DNA of 64,000 nucleotides from positions 1 to 64,000 of the forward strand of contig JAILLP010000004.1 of NCBI GenBank assembly GCA_024693065.1, read 5' to 3'. The notes under the pieces are model-generated. The model saw nothing but the letters and a program-made list of their open reading frames with translations. It made no database searches and was not told where the DNA came from. Position numbers and translations under genes: made by a program. This stretch comes from Paludibacteraceae bacterium. Its GTDB lineage: Bacteria; Bacteroidota; Bacteroidia; Bacteroidales; Paludibacteraceae. Position 1 is the stretch's first letter. Each line of letters opens with the position of its first letter. Of this stretch, positions 55,709-63,812 are shown in pieces.

Positions 55709-55761
55709 GTACAGAAAAATATAAAAAATATATTTTAGTGTACGAAATTTTACTATTTTTG
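55709..55761 (+). promoter_or_regulatory. abiE promoter with operator-like inverted repeat
   Basis: GTACAGAAAAATATA (55709-55723) and TATATTTTAGTGTAC (55729-55743) form an inverted repeat pairing at 13 of 15 positions around AAAAA. It covers the -33 zone of a -7 box TATTTTTG (55754-55761). The ATG at 55766 would be at or next to the transcription start, so the message is probably leaderless. AbiEi proteins are known to repress their own promoter through inverted repeats, which fits. Confidence 0.6.
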
Positions 55762-55765
55762 ACGC

Positions 55766-56389
55766 ATGAATAGATTAGAGAGATTGAAAAATATTCCAAT
55801 CGCCAACAGCACGATTGGTGGATTGTTCCCTGATATTGTCGGGAAGAACCAAAAGGTGCAGGAGTTGGAGAAGTCGGGTGATATCATTCGGCTAAAGCGG
55901 GGTTTGTACGTTGTCAGTCCGCAAAAAAGTGGGATGACAATCTCGACCGAACTGATCGCCAACCACCTGTACGGTCCGTCATACGTCTCCATGCATTCTG
56001 CGTTACGTTACTATGGTCTTATCCCGGAAATGGTTTACACGATTCAATCGATGACCACCAAGCACTCCCGATGTTTCGAAAATAGTTTGGGGCGCTTCCA
56101 GTATATCTCATGTCCTGCAGATTATTACAGCATTGGTTTGACGCAAATAAAATCGGGGGATACCCAATTCATTATGGCATCACCAGAGAAAGCGCTTTGC
56201 GACTTGATCGTCAATACACATGGCCTAAATCTTCGATACAAGAAAGAGGTGCTGGAATGTCTTGAAGATGACTTCCGATTGGACATGGATGCCTTTGAGA
56301 AAATGAATCCTTCCATCTTTCGACAATGTGCGGAGGTGGGGAAAAAGCGTGTGACACTGAACTTACTTGCAAAAATTTTGGAACGATGA
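55766..56389 (+). CDS. abiEi: AbiEi antitoxin (type IV toxin-antitoxin)
   Basis: 207 residues. The N-terminal winged helix (LKNIPIANSTIGGLFP, then VQELEKSGDIIRLKRGLYVV) and the AbiEi core (NHLYGPSYVSMHSALRYYG, IMASPEKALCDLIV) are clear. AbiEi represses the operon and counters the toxin AbiEii without direct binding, in the systems studied. Its stop overlaps the abiEii start as ATGA. It sits between the Csm complex genes and their ancillary nucleases, on the same strand, in sequence of higher GC than csm1-csm5. Confidence 0.92.
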   Translation: MNRLERLKNIPIANSTIGGLFPDIVGKNQKVQELEKSGDIIRLKRGLYVVSPQKSGMTISTELIANHLYGPSYVSMHSALRYYGLIPEMVYTIQSMTTKHSRCFENSLGRFQYISCPADYYSIGLTQIKSGDTQFIMASPEKALCDLIVNTHGLNLRYKKEVLECLEDDFRLDMDAFEKMNPSIFRQCAEVGKKRVTLNLLAKILER

Positions 56390-57216
56390 ACGAGATATAC
56401 CAGAATATGCTTTCCGCCTACGATTGCTCAACTGAGCAACAGAAACGCAATGCTGTGTTTGAGGTGAACCAACAGATCGCGCTCGCGGGTTTGTACCGTG
56501 GAGGCTTTTTCAACCATGCCGCATTCTACGGAGGCACATGTCTACGCATATTCCATGGATTGAACCGATTTAGCGAGGATATGGATTTCTCCCTCATAAC
56601 AAAAGATGAGAATTTTCAGTTCGAGAGTTACTTTCCCTCCATTGTCGCGGAATTTGAGAGCCTCGGACGAAAGGTGGAGATAAACAAAAAAGACAAAAAG
56701 AGTTTCGGGGAAGTTGAATCTGCGTTCCTTAAAGATAACACAGATGTGTATGACCTTACGTTTCAGACGGAGAAGAGCATTAAGATTAAGATCGAGGTGG
56801 ACACCAATCCTCCATTGAATTTCGAGACCGAGGATTTGCTGCTATTACAACCGTTTTCGTTTATGGTTCGTTGTTTCACCCTGTCGGACTTGTTCGCAGG
56901 GAAAATGCATGCATTGTTGTTCCGTAATTGGAAACATAGGGTGAAAGGACGTGACTGGTATGATTTTGAATGGTATGTCAGGAGTGGCATCTCGTTAAAT
57001 TTCAGTCATTTACAGGAACGTACCAAGCAGTTTAATGGGCTGGATTTGAGTAGGGAGGATTTTATCACTCGTCTGAAAGAACGGTTATCCTCAACGGACA
57101 TAAAGAAGGTGGTCGAGGATGTGGAACCATTCCTGAAAAAACGCGAAGAGATAAGCATTTGGTCCAATGCCTATTTTTTGCAATTGGCTGAACGTATAAA
57201 ATTCCAAGCGATATGA
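56386..57216 (+). CDS. abiEii: AbiEii nucleotidyltransferase toxin
   Basis: 276 residues from ATG 56386. DUF1814-type nucleotidyltransferase: AAFYGGTCLRIFHGLNRFSE with G49-G50-T51, catalytic D65-x-D67 in SEDMDFSL, and KIEVDTNPP as the third acidic region; FAGKMHALLFRNWKHRVKGRDWYDFEW is the conserved second-half motif. AbiEii toxins modify tRNA 3' ends with nucleotides and stop growth on phage infection. All catalytic residues look intact. Its stop overlaps the start of the Card1-like gene as ATGA, coupling toxin and CRISPR effector translation. Confidence 0.93.
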   Translation: MNEIYQNMLSAYDCSTEQQKRNAVFEVNQQIALAGLYRGGFFNHAAFYGGTCLRIFHGLNRFSEDMDFSLITKDENFQFESYFPSIVAEFESLGRKVEINKKDKKSFGEVESAFLKDNTDVYDLTFQTEKSIKIKIEVDTNPPLNFETEDLLLLQPFSFMVRCFTLSDLFAGKMHALLFRNWKHRVKGRDWYDFEWYVRSGISLNFSHLQERTKQFNGLDLSREDFITRLKERLSSTDIKKVVEDVEPFLKKREEISIWSNAYFLQLAERIKFQAI

Positions 57217-58358
57217 AAGTGCACATTACCCTCGTTGGTGGTCAGCCGGCTCCCGTCTATCATGGCATTGTAGCCACACAGCCCGATAAGGTGGTATTCA
57301 TCTATTCGGAGTCCAGCCGTGATGCGGTGGAGAAGGTGAGGAGCGAAATCCACATTGTGGAGGATGAACAGAAACCTCTGGATACGACTGATCCGCACCT
57401 GATTATGGAACGAGCAAAAGCATTGGCGGAGAAGTATAAGGAGGATGAGGTCACGCTCAATATTTCCAGCGGACTGAAATCATGGTCACACCTATTCGGC
57501 CGTGTCTTCGATTCGATGCCCAATGCCTCGGTTGTCTATATGGACCAAAACAACGTGCTGTGGAACTACCGGACGATGGAGCACAAGTCCGATTTTGAGT
57601 TTGATATGGATGTTCTCTTCCGCCTGTATGGCAATCGATTGGAAAATTATAAAAGGCTGACCGATTACACGGAAGAAGATTTGAGGGCACTTGATAAGAT
57701 AAAGAATATCAGGTTGTTTAATGTTCCCGATTTCAATAAATTGACGGCCACTCTTAATGACAAACAGCAAAATATATTGCGCAATCAGAATAGTGGCAAG
57801 TTCGATTTGATGGCAAATGGCTCACAATCGTATGTCGAATGGGAAAAGACGACCAAGGATAGCATCGGTTTTGTGCGAATCTTCCTTGCCAAGAAAAATG
57901 GCAAATCCCAAGAAGTCACATTTGAGTCGGAGAATGCGGTTGACCTTGCGTTCAATTCGGGCTGGTTTGAGTTTGAGGTGGCAACATTGCTTTCGAAGTG
58001 GGCTAAAGCCAAAAGCGTTTATCTGAATTGTCACTTCCCATTCAGACCCAATGTGGACAAAAACGAAGTGGACATTATCGTAAACACGGGAACAAAGATT
58101 TTGTTTGTGGAGTGCAAGACCCAAATCACCCACACGACAGACATCGACAAATTTCGAAGCGTGGTGAAAGGTTACGGAGGAACAGGCAGTAAAGGCTTGT
58201 TCGTGACGGATGCTAGGATGACGGACGTGGCAAGGAAGAAATGCGAGGAGCATGGATTGCTTTCCTTTTCCCTGCAAGACGACCATTTGGGCATGTCTCA
58301 TGAAAAAGCATTAGCTCTTCTTTTAGATAGTGAATTGTTTAATATTAATACGAAATAA
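57213..58358 (+). CDS. card1: Card1/Can2-like CARF-domain nuclease
   Basis: 381 residues. Residues 1-150 form a CARF sensor (ITLVGGQPAPVYHG, LNISSGLKSWSHLFGRVF), which binds cyclic oligoadenylate. A winged-helix linker follows, then a PD-(D/E)xK nuclease at about 240-370, with D287 in NEVDIIV and E300-C-K302 in KILFVECKTQ. This is the layout of Card1/Can2, cyclic tetra-adenylate-activated nucleases of type III CRISPR. Activated by Cas10 product, it would cut single-stranded DNA and RNA. It begins within the abiEii stop codon and is 14 bases from the next effector gene. Confidence 0.9.
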   Translation: MKVHITLVGGQPAPVYHGIVATQPDKVVFIYSESSRDAVEKVRSEIHIVEDEQKPLDTTDPHLIMERAKALAEKYKEDEVTLNISSGLKSWSHLFGRVFDSMPNASVVYMDQNNVLWNYRTMEHKSDFEFDMDVLFRLYGNRLENYKRLTDYTEEDLRALDKIKNIRLFNVPDFNKLTATLNDKQQNILRNQNSGKFDLMANGSQSYVEWEKTTKDSIGFVRIFLAKKNGKSQEVTFESENAVDLAFNSGWFEFEVATLLSKWAKAKSVYLNCHFPFRPNVDKNEVDIIVNTGTKILFVECKTQITHTTDIDKFRSVVKGYGGTGSKGLFVTDARMTDVARKKCEEHGLLSFSLQDDHLGMSHEKALALLLDSELFNINTK

Positions 58359-58372
58359 GGGGATTTTAGGAG

Positions 58373-59704
58373 ATGGGAAGAAAAGTGTTCATATCGTTCT
58401 TAGGAGGAACCAATTACAAATATTGTGACTATTGGAAAAACGGGAAGTCATTCGGGAATGTGCGTTTCATACAAGAAGCCACTCTCAATTATCTGAATGT
58501 CAACCAAAACTGGGAGAGTGATGATATGGCACTTATCCTCTTAACCAAAGGTGCGGAATCCTCAAATTGGGTTGATAATGGGCAAAAGGATCGTGAAGGA
58601 AATATTGCTATTGATGAGAGAACACAAAGTACTCTTGAAGGACTATCTACAAGATTAAAAGAATTCAAAATAAAAACAGAAACAATAAACAATCTGCCGG
58701 ACGGAAATGACGAAACGGAGATCTGGACAATCTTTGAGCGTGTGTTTGAACGAATCGAAGCCAATGACGAATTATACTTCGATATAACACATGGTTTCCG
58801 ATATTTACCGATGCTGGTGCTGGTTCTATGCAGTTATTCAAAGTTCTTGAAAAACATAACGGTGAAGAGTGTCACATACGGCAACTTTGAGGTCGCTAGA
58901 GATCTGGGTCATGGGCTCATTGTAGATTTGTTACCATTGACCCAATTACAAGATTGGACATACGCAGCTGGACAATATCTTGACAGCGGAAACGTGGAAA
59001 GATTGGTTGGTTTATGCAGTGAAGAGATTAGACCCATATTGATAGAGACAAAGGGAAGCGATGAGGCCGCCAAACTTTTAAATGGATTTGTGAAGAAATT
59101 GTCTGATGTGATAGAAGAGCGTCAAACATGCAGAGGCATGAACATTATAAAATCATCCTCGTTGAAAGGACTGAAGGAATATTCGGAAAAACTGAAAACC
59201 AGCACCTTCATAAAACCTTTCAACCCGATTTTTGAGAAGATAAAGGCATCACTGGTTTCGTTCGATGACAATGAGAATATAAAAAACGGATTCTCCGCAG
59301 CTGTGTGGTGTTACGACAATGGGTTGTTTCAGCAAGCGGCCACCATTTTGCAGGAGTTCGTTGTCTCTTTCTTCTGTTTGCGGCATGACATTGGCATAGA
59401 TGATGAGGCAACCCGAGAAATAGTAAACAAGGCTTTCATTATAAAATTCAATAATATTCCTGAAGATAAATGGATTATTGATAGTGAAAAAAAAGGAAAG
59501 TTAAAAGAGGTGTTCGCTGATGATCTATTTGCAAATGCTACTCTGGTGCAAAGTTTCAATAACCTGACTGAAGTCAGAAATGATTTCAACCATTCAGGAA
59601 TGCGGTCAATGCGGTCACCTATGTCACCGCAAAAAATAAAGGAAAACATCAAAAAATGCATTTGCGCTTTTGGTGTAATTTTGTTCAATATTAAAATTGA
59701 CTGA
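58373..59704 (+). CDS. CARF-HEPN ribonuclease, Csx2/Csm6-like (TIGR02221 type)
   Basis: 443 residues. The start VFISFLGGTNYKYCDYW and the middle DELYFDITHGFRYLPMLVLVL are the CARF signatures of the TIGR02221 (Csx2) group. The C-terminal HEPN domain carries the RNase motif R-N-D-F-N-H (Rx4H) at residues 402-407. Binding of cyclic oligoadenylate would activate non-specific RNA cleavage. It is AT-richer than card1 and than the following two genes. Confidence 0.9.
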   Translation: MGRKVFISFLGGTNYKYCDYWKNGKSFGNVRFIQEATLNYLNVNQNWESDDMALILLTKGAESSNWVDNGQKDREGNIAIDERTQSTLEGLSTRLKEFKIKTETINNLPDGNDETEIWTIFERVFERIEANDELYFDITHGFRYLPMLVLVLCSYSKFLKNITVKSVTYGNFEVARDLGHGLIVDLLPLTQLQDWTYAAGQYLDSGNVERLVGLCSEEIRPILIETKGSDEAAKLLNGFVKKLSDVIEERQTCRGMNIIKSSSLKGLKEYSEKLKTSTFIKPFNPIFEKIKASLVSFDDNENIKNGFSAAVWCYDNGLFQQAATILQEFVVSFFCLRHDIGIDDEATREIVNKAFIIKFNNIPEDKWIIDSEKKGKLKEVFADDLFANATLVQSFNNLTEVRNDFNHSGMRSMRSPMSPQKIKENIKKCICAFGVILFNIKID

Positions 59705-59706
59705 AG

Positions 59707-60054
59707 ATGTTCCTCAACCTCTCCAACCACCCGTCCGCCAACTGGACGCCTGAACAACTAGACGCCGCAGGTGACACAGTTGTCGATATGCCTTTCCCGC
59801 AGGTTGACCCTGACGGCGACGAGGCCTATATCGAGAGCCTCGCCAACGAATACCTGCAGAAGGTGTTGGCAATGGACAACATCTCAGCTGTCCACATCAT
59901 GGGCGAGATGAATTTCACCTTCGCCTTGGTCAACAAACTAAAAACTTTTGGCGTGAAATGCGTAGCCTCCACCACGCAGCGTGAGACCGTGGAGGAGAAC
60001 GGCGTGAAGATTTCTAAATTTAAATTCACAAGATTCCGAGAATATGCCAAGTAA
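59707..60054 (+). CDS. Small CRISPR-linked protein, possible CARF-like ring nuclease
   Basis: 115 residues, no signal or membrane segment. The N-terminal FLNLSNHPSANWTPEQLDAA and the middle ISAVHIMGEMNFTFALVNKL suggest a small alpha/beta Rossmann-like fold; the end VKISKFKFTRFREYA is basic. Small stand-alone proteins of the Csx15/Csx16/Csx20 kind that degrade cyclic oligoadenylate occupy this position in other type III loci, and the fold impression fits. The family was not firmly recognised; a CRISPR ancillary protein of other function is possible. It starts 2 bases after the HEPN gene and overlaps the helicase by 11 bases. Confidence 0.6.
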   Translation: MFLNLSNHPSANWTPEQLDAAGDTVVDMPFPQVDPDGDEAYIESLANEYLQKVLAMDNISAVHIMGEMNFTFALVNKLKTFGVKCVASTTQRETVEENGVKISKFKFTRFREYAK

Positions 60055-61513
60055 AAGCGAATTGGACAAACTGAAGTTGACGGTAAGCCAACAGAAAGCA
60101 CTTGATCAGATACTTGATTTCGTGTCTGACGACAACGATCGTGTTTTTATCCTAAAGGGCTATGCGGGAACCGGCAAGACCACCCTCATGCGCTTTTTGA
60201 TAGCTAAGCTCAAAAAGGATAAGCGGTCGTTCATGCTGTTGGCGCCAACCGGACGGGCGGCAAAGGTGCTGTCAAACATCAGTGGCAGCTTTGCCCAAAC
60301 GATTCACTCGCTGATCTACTCCTTCTCGAGGTTGAACAAAGACTTGTCCGACGTGAAGGAGAGCGAGATGAATATCGATTCGACGGGACAGTTGTATCTG
60401 AACTTCGAGCCCGTCAAATACGATGAATGTCTTCCTACAATGGTCTATATCATCGACGAGGCGTCGATGGTGTCGGATGTGGAGGAGAAAAACGTCACGC
60501 AGGCTAAATTCGGCTCGGGAAAACTACTGAGTGAACTGCTGAACTACGACGACCGCCCGGAGAGTAAATTCATCTTCGTGGGTGACCCCTGCCAGCTGCC
60601 TCCGGTCCATGAGATCCAATCTCCCGCGCTAATGTCCAGCTATTTCTCCCGACAATACAGCCTGTCTTCCCGAGGTGCCGAACTCACAGAGATCATGAGG
60701 CAAAAAAACGAGAATGACTTGATCGTAGCCTCTCTCCAAATCCGGAAGATATGGGCATTGGTGCCAGAAAACGAACGGCAGTATGTGTTCCCGTCATGGG
60801 GTAGATTCCCATTGCGCTACAACAAGAACACGCAACTGCACGAGGACCTGGACAGCATGGTGCAATCGTACATCGAGAACATCAAGAAGGAGGGATACAA
60901 CGATTCCATATTCATTTGCCAGTCGAACAAGAAATGTTCGGAGATTTCTAGTGCGGTGCGTAGAGCGTTAAACCTCACAGAAGCATACGTCCAGAAGGGT
61001 GATTTGCTGATGGTCATACAAAACAACTTGCCGACGGGGCTCATGAACGGGGACATGGTGGAGGTAGTCCATATAGATCACAAAGATGTGATCCGGGCGG
61101 GGCTCGTTTTCCGCACAGTTGTCCTGCGTGAGTTGTTCACTGGCGATCTGAAGCAGGTGTTATTGCTATGCACGACGTTGATCAACGGTGTGTTGAATCT
61201 AGATGCCCACCAACAGACGGAGCTCTTCCTCGATTTCGTGAAAAGGATGAAAAAGAAAGGCATTGACCAGAAGAAGAACATCGAGGAATTTAATAGGGCC
61301 ATGATGGAAGATCCGTATCTAAATGCCTTGCGGTGCATGTATGGCTATGCGGTGACATGCCACAAGTCGCAGGGAGGAGAGTGGAACAATGTCTATGTTG
61401 ATTTCGGCAACATGGCCCGCAATCTGACGAAATCGAAGATGCAGTGGGTATACACGGCTGTCACCCGGGCGAAGAAGACTTTGCACACCCTTGATAAATT
61501 TTATATTCAATAG
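60044..61513 (+). CDS. SF1 helicase, RecD2/Dda-like
   Basis: 489 residues. Walker A GYAGTGKT at residues 39-46, followed by LLAPTGRAAKVLSNISG (motif Ia) and VYIIDEASMVSD (motif II), GDPCQLPPV (motif III), and the C-terminal VTCHKSQGGEWNNVYVDF plus WVYTAVTRAKKTLH (motifs V and VI). This is a stand-alone SF1B DNA helicase, moving 5' to 3', close to Dda and RecD2. It starts inside the upstream small gene and ends ~140 bases before the array, so it is part of the locus. Its role in CRISPR immunity is not established. Confidence 0.88.
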   Translation: MPSKSELDKLKLTVSQQKALDQILDFVSDDNDRVFILKGYAGTGKTTLMRFLIAKLKKDKRSFMLLAPTGRAAKVLSNISGSFAQTIHSLIYSFSRLNKDLSDVKESEMNIDSTGQLYLNFEPVKYDECLPTMVYIIDEASMVSDVEEKNVTQAKFGSGKLLSELLNYDDRPESKFIFVGDPCQLPPVHEIQSPALMSSYFSRQYSLSSRGAELTEIMRQKNENDLIVASLQIRKIWALVPENERQYVFPSWGRFPLRYNKNTQLHEDLDSMVQSYIENIKKEGYNDSIFICQSNKKCSEISSAVRRALNLTEAYVQKGDLLMVIQNNLPTGLMNGDMVEVVHIDHKDVIRAGLVFRTVVLRELFTGDLKQVLLLCTTLINGVLNLDAHQQTELFLDFVKRMKKKGIDQKKNIEEFNRAMMEDPYLNALRCMYGYAVTCHKSQGGEWNNVYVDFGNMARNLTKSKMQWVYTAVTRAKKTLHTLDKFYIQ

Positions 61514-61589
61514 GGGAGTCGGTTCTTAATCCGCTTTCCTAGACATTGAAAAACCAAGCGGTTGGGTTGCTAGGTGAACAAATAAGTTC

Positions 61590-61620
61590 TTTGACATTTT
61601 GGTAAAAACGATTAATTCTG
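61590..61620 (+). promoter_or_regulatory. CRISPR leader promoter
   Basis: TTTG (61590-61593) and TAATTCTG (61613-61620, one base off TAnnTTTG) are 19 bases apart; transcription would start near 61627, just before the first repeat at 61655. The whole leader is 61514-61654, AT-rich, with a weak CCGCTT/AAGCGG inverted repeat (61531-61536, 61556-61561). Confidence 0.55.
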
Positions 61621-61654
61621 CATCGTCAAAAAATGCAGGTTAAAATATGCGGAA

Positions 61655-63165
61655 TCGTAGCGTAAGTTCCAGTATAACAAGGATTAAGACTCTTCAATTA
61701 AAGGTTCTTCCCATGCTCCACCATTGCTCGTAGCGTAAGTTCCAGTATAACAAGGATTAAGACAGGTAGGACATTTAACCTATTTTTCTCCATTTAAATA
61801 CCTCGAAGCGTAAGTTCCAGTATAACAAAGATTAAGACAGATAATGAATAATTGAAAGTACGAACAAGTTGCCACTCGAAGCGTAAGTTCCAGTATAACA
61901 AGGATTAAGACACCCAACCGCTAAAGCAAAAGCCGTTTACACGCAACTCGAAGCGTAAGTTCCAGTATAACAAGGATTAAGACACTTTTTTCAGAGAATC
62001 GAAATTAGTTAAAATTGGGCTCGAAGCGTAAGTTCCAGTATAACAAGGATTAAGACGATGATATGATTTTAATTGTTGTTTAATGCTAGACAACTCGAAG
62101 CGTAAGTTCCAGTATAACAAGGATTAAGACTGTTGAATGATCTCGATCACCTCATCCATTCCAAGACTCGAAGCGTAAGTTCCAGTATAACAAGGATTAA
62201 GACATAGGGTTCTTGAACTTGTCGACCACTCCCGGCTTCGCTCGAAGCGTAAGTTCCAGTATAACAAGGATTAAGACTAATCCAAAACCAATTTAATGAT
62301 TTGGTGACAACTGACTCGAAGCGTAAGTTCCAGTATAACAAGGATTAAGACCCCACATCGTAGTAATCTCCGAATATGTGATGAAGACTCGAAGCGTAAG
62401 TTCCAGTATAACAAGGATTAAGACTCTCTTGCGTTAAGACTTGATGGTTACTTTTTTCACCTCTCGAAGTGTAAGTTCCAGTACAACAAGGATTAAGACT
62501 ATTAGGTTCAACATTCGTTTTGATTACATTACAAATATAACTCGAAGCGTAAGTTCCAGTATAACAAGGATTAAGACACATTGAAATCTGCATAGTTGTA
62601 ATCTTTATGTGGCTCGAAGCGTAAGTTCCAGTATAACAAGGATTAAGACTGACATTCGCTTTTGAACAAAAATTCGCCATTATGACTCGAAGCGTAAGTT
62701 CCAGTATAACAAGGATTAAGACCTGATGGTTTTTACCGCATCTTTAACTTTTTGATCTCTCGAAGCGTAAGTTCCAGTATAACAAGGATTAAGACATTCA
62801 GGATTATTAATAGAATCATCTTCTTCCTCACTCTCGAAGCGTAAGTTCCAGTACAATAAGGATTAAGACAATTTTGTTCTCATAATTGTAAAATTTTTAG
62901 TTTGACCTCTCGTAGTGTAAGTTCCAGTACAATAAGGATTAAGACTTATCTATGTTCTCCATAACAATTTCTTTTACTTAATTCGTAGTGTAAGTTCCAG
63001 TACAATAAGGATTAAGACGTCTTTGAGACACCGAAGTGGGGAACATGTTCATCCTCGAAGCGTAAGTTCCAGTATAACAAGGATTGAGACCAACGTAGAG
63101 ACGCAAGGCATTGCGTCTCTACAATAAGTTCGTGACGTATGTTCCAGTATAACAATGATTTGTGT
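61655..63165 (+). CRISPR. CRISPR array, 20 clear repeats plus one decayed repeat
   Basis: The 36-base repeat begins TCGAAGCGTAAGTTCC and ends AACAAGGATTAAGAC; the preceding base is C in most units, so a 37-base unit is possible. Repeat starts: 61655, 61728, 61803, 61876, 61948, 62021, 62095, 62168, 62242, 62316, 62389, 62464, 62542, 62614, 62687, 62760, 62834, 62910, 62983, 63055; a decayed copy at 63130-63165. Spacers are 36-42 bases and all differ. The 3' end ATTAAGAC matches the 8-base handle of type III crRNAs (ATTGAAAC type), so transcription is on the + strand and the leader is upstream. Variants (TCGTAG, GTGTAAG, ACAATAAG) cluster in repeats 17-19, the oldest end. No cas1 or cas2 in the window. 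Confidence 0.98.
63095..63122. repeat. Palindromic repeat in the last spacer
   Basis: GTAGAGACGCAA (63095-63106) and TTGCGTCTCTAC (63111-63122) form a perfect 12-bp stem with loop GGCA. The sequence is of the kind found many times in Bacteroidota and cyanobacterial genomes as a dispersed hairpin element. It fills most of the interval between the last intact repeat and the decayed repeat. Confidence 0.75.
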
Positions 63166-63223
63166 TGGCTGTTCGTTTTGCTAATAACGCATGTATTTTT
63201 TGGGGGAAAGGGAAGAAAAAACA

Positions 63224-63262
63224 AGGGCTGGCTCCTCTATGGAACCAGCCCTATTTTTTTTA
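63224..63262. terminator. Terminator after the CRISPR array
   Basis: AGGGCTGG (63224-63231) pairs with CCAGCCCT (63245-63252), extended inward by TCC with GGA, followed by eight T on the + strand and preceded by an A-run, so it can also end the minus-strand thioesterase transcript. Confidence 0.8.
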
Positions 63263-63335
63263 CTTGTTAAAAATGTTTTGTGGTGATGGTGGCGATATTA
63301 CAGATGCTTCGCCCAGGCGCCCATCTAATCCCCAA

Positions 63336-63812
63336 CTATTCCCCCTCCACCTTACATTGAAGGAAGCCCATCTCCTTGGATTTCTCCTCGTTTATCAGGA
63401 AGTAGACCACCTCGCCTTCGTTGCAGAGCTCGCCTTTGCTGTTCGTTATCTCTGCGTGGAGGTAGACGAGGTTGCGGACCTGCTTATCCACCTTGGCTCG
63501 GATTGTCAGTTCGGGTTCGTTGGTCGGGACCGCTTTGCGGAACTTCACGTTCAGCTGCACGGTATAGCCGCTCGCCTGCATTTTGCGGGTGACGACCCAT
63601 CCGCACACCTCGTCGATCAGTGTGCTCAGAATGCCTCCGTGCATCGTGTCGATCCAGCCTTGGTAGTTCTTGCTGGGATGCCAGGTGCTCACGATGTAAT
63701 CCCCATCCTCGTAGAAGCTCAGATGGAGGCCGATAGGGTTGTCGGGGCTACAGCCGAAGCAGTTGTAGCCGGGGTAATTATACCATGGATTGATAATCTT
63801 TTTTAGTGCCAT
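63336..63812 (-). CDS. Hotdog-fold thioesterase (PaaI-like)
   Basis: 158 residues from the ATG at 63812. The hotdog core has the conserved HGGILSTLIDEVCGW (about 58-72) and VQLNVKFRKAVP; an N-terminal CFGCSPDNPIGLHLSF precedes it. PaaI-type enzymes hydrolyse acyl-CoA thioesters; the substrate here is unknown. It is outside the CRISPR transcript, on the other strand. Confidence 0.85.
   Translation of the reverse strand: MALKKIINPWYNYPGYNCFGCSPDNPIGLHLSFYEDGDYIVSTWHPSKNYQGWIDTMHGGILSTLIDEVCGWVVTRKMQASGYTVQLNVKFRKAVPTNEPELTIRAKVDKQVRNLVYLHAEITNSKGELCNEGEVVYFLINEEKSKEMGFLQCKVEGE

Noticed and set aside
61514-61654. Search for a small gene or tracrRNA-like RNA between helicase and array
   Set aside because: Only a leader promoter is visible; type III needs no tracrRNA.
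62147-63224. Minus-strand frames across the CRISPR array
   Set aside because: They are translations of the repeats (recurring SLNPCYTGTYAS word), not genes.
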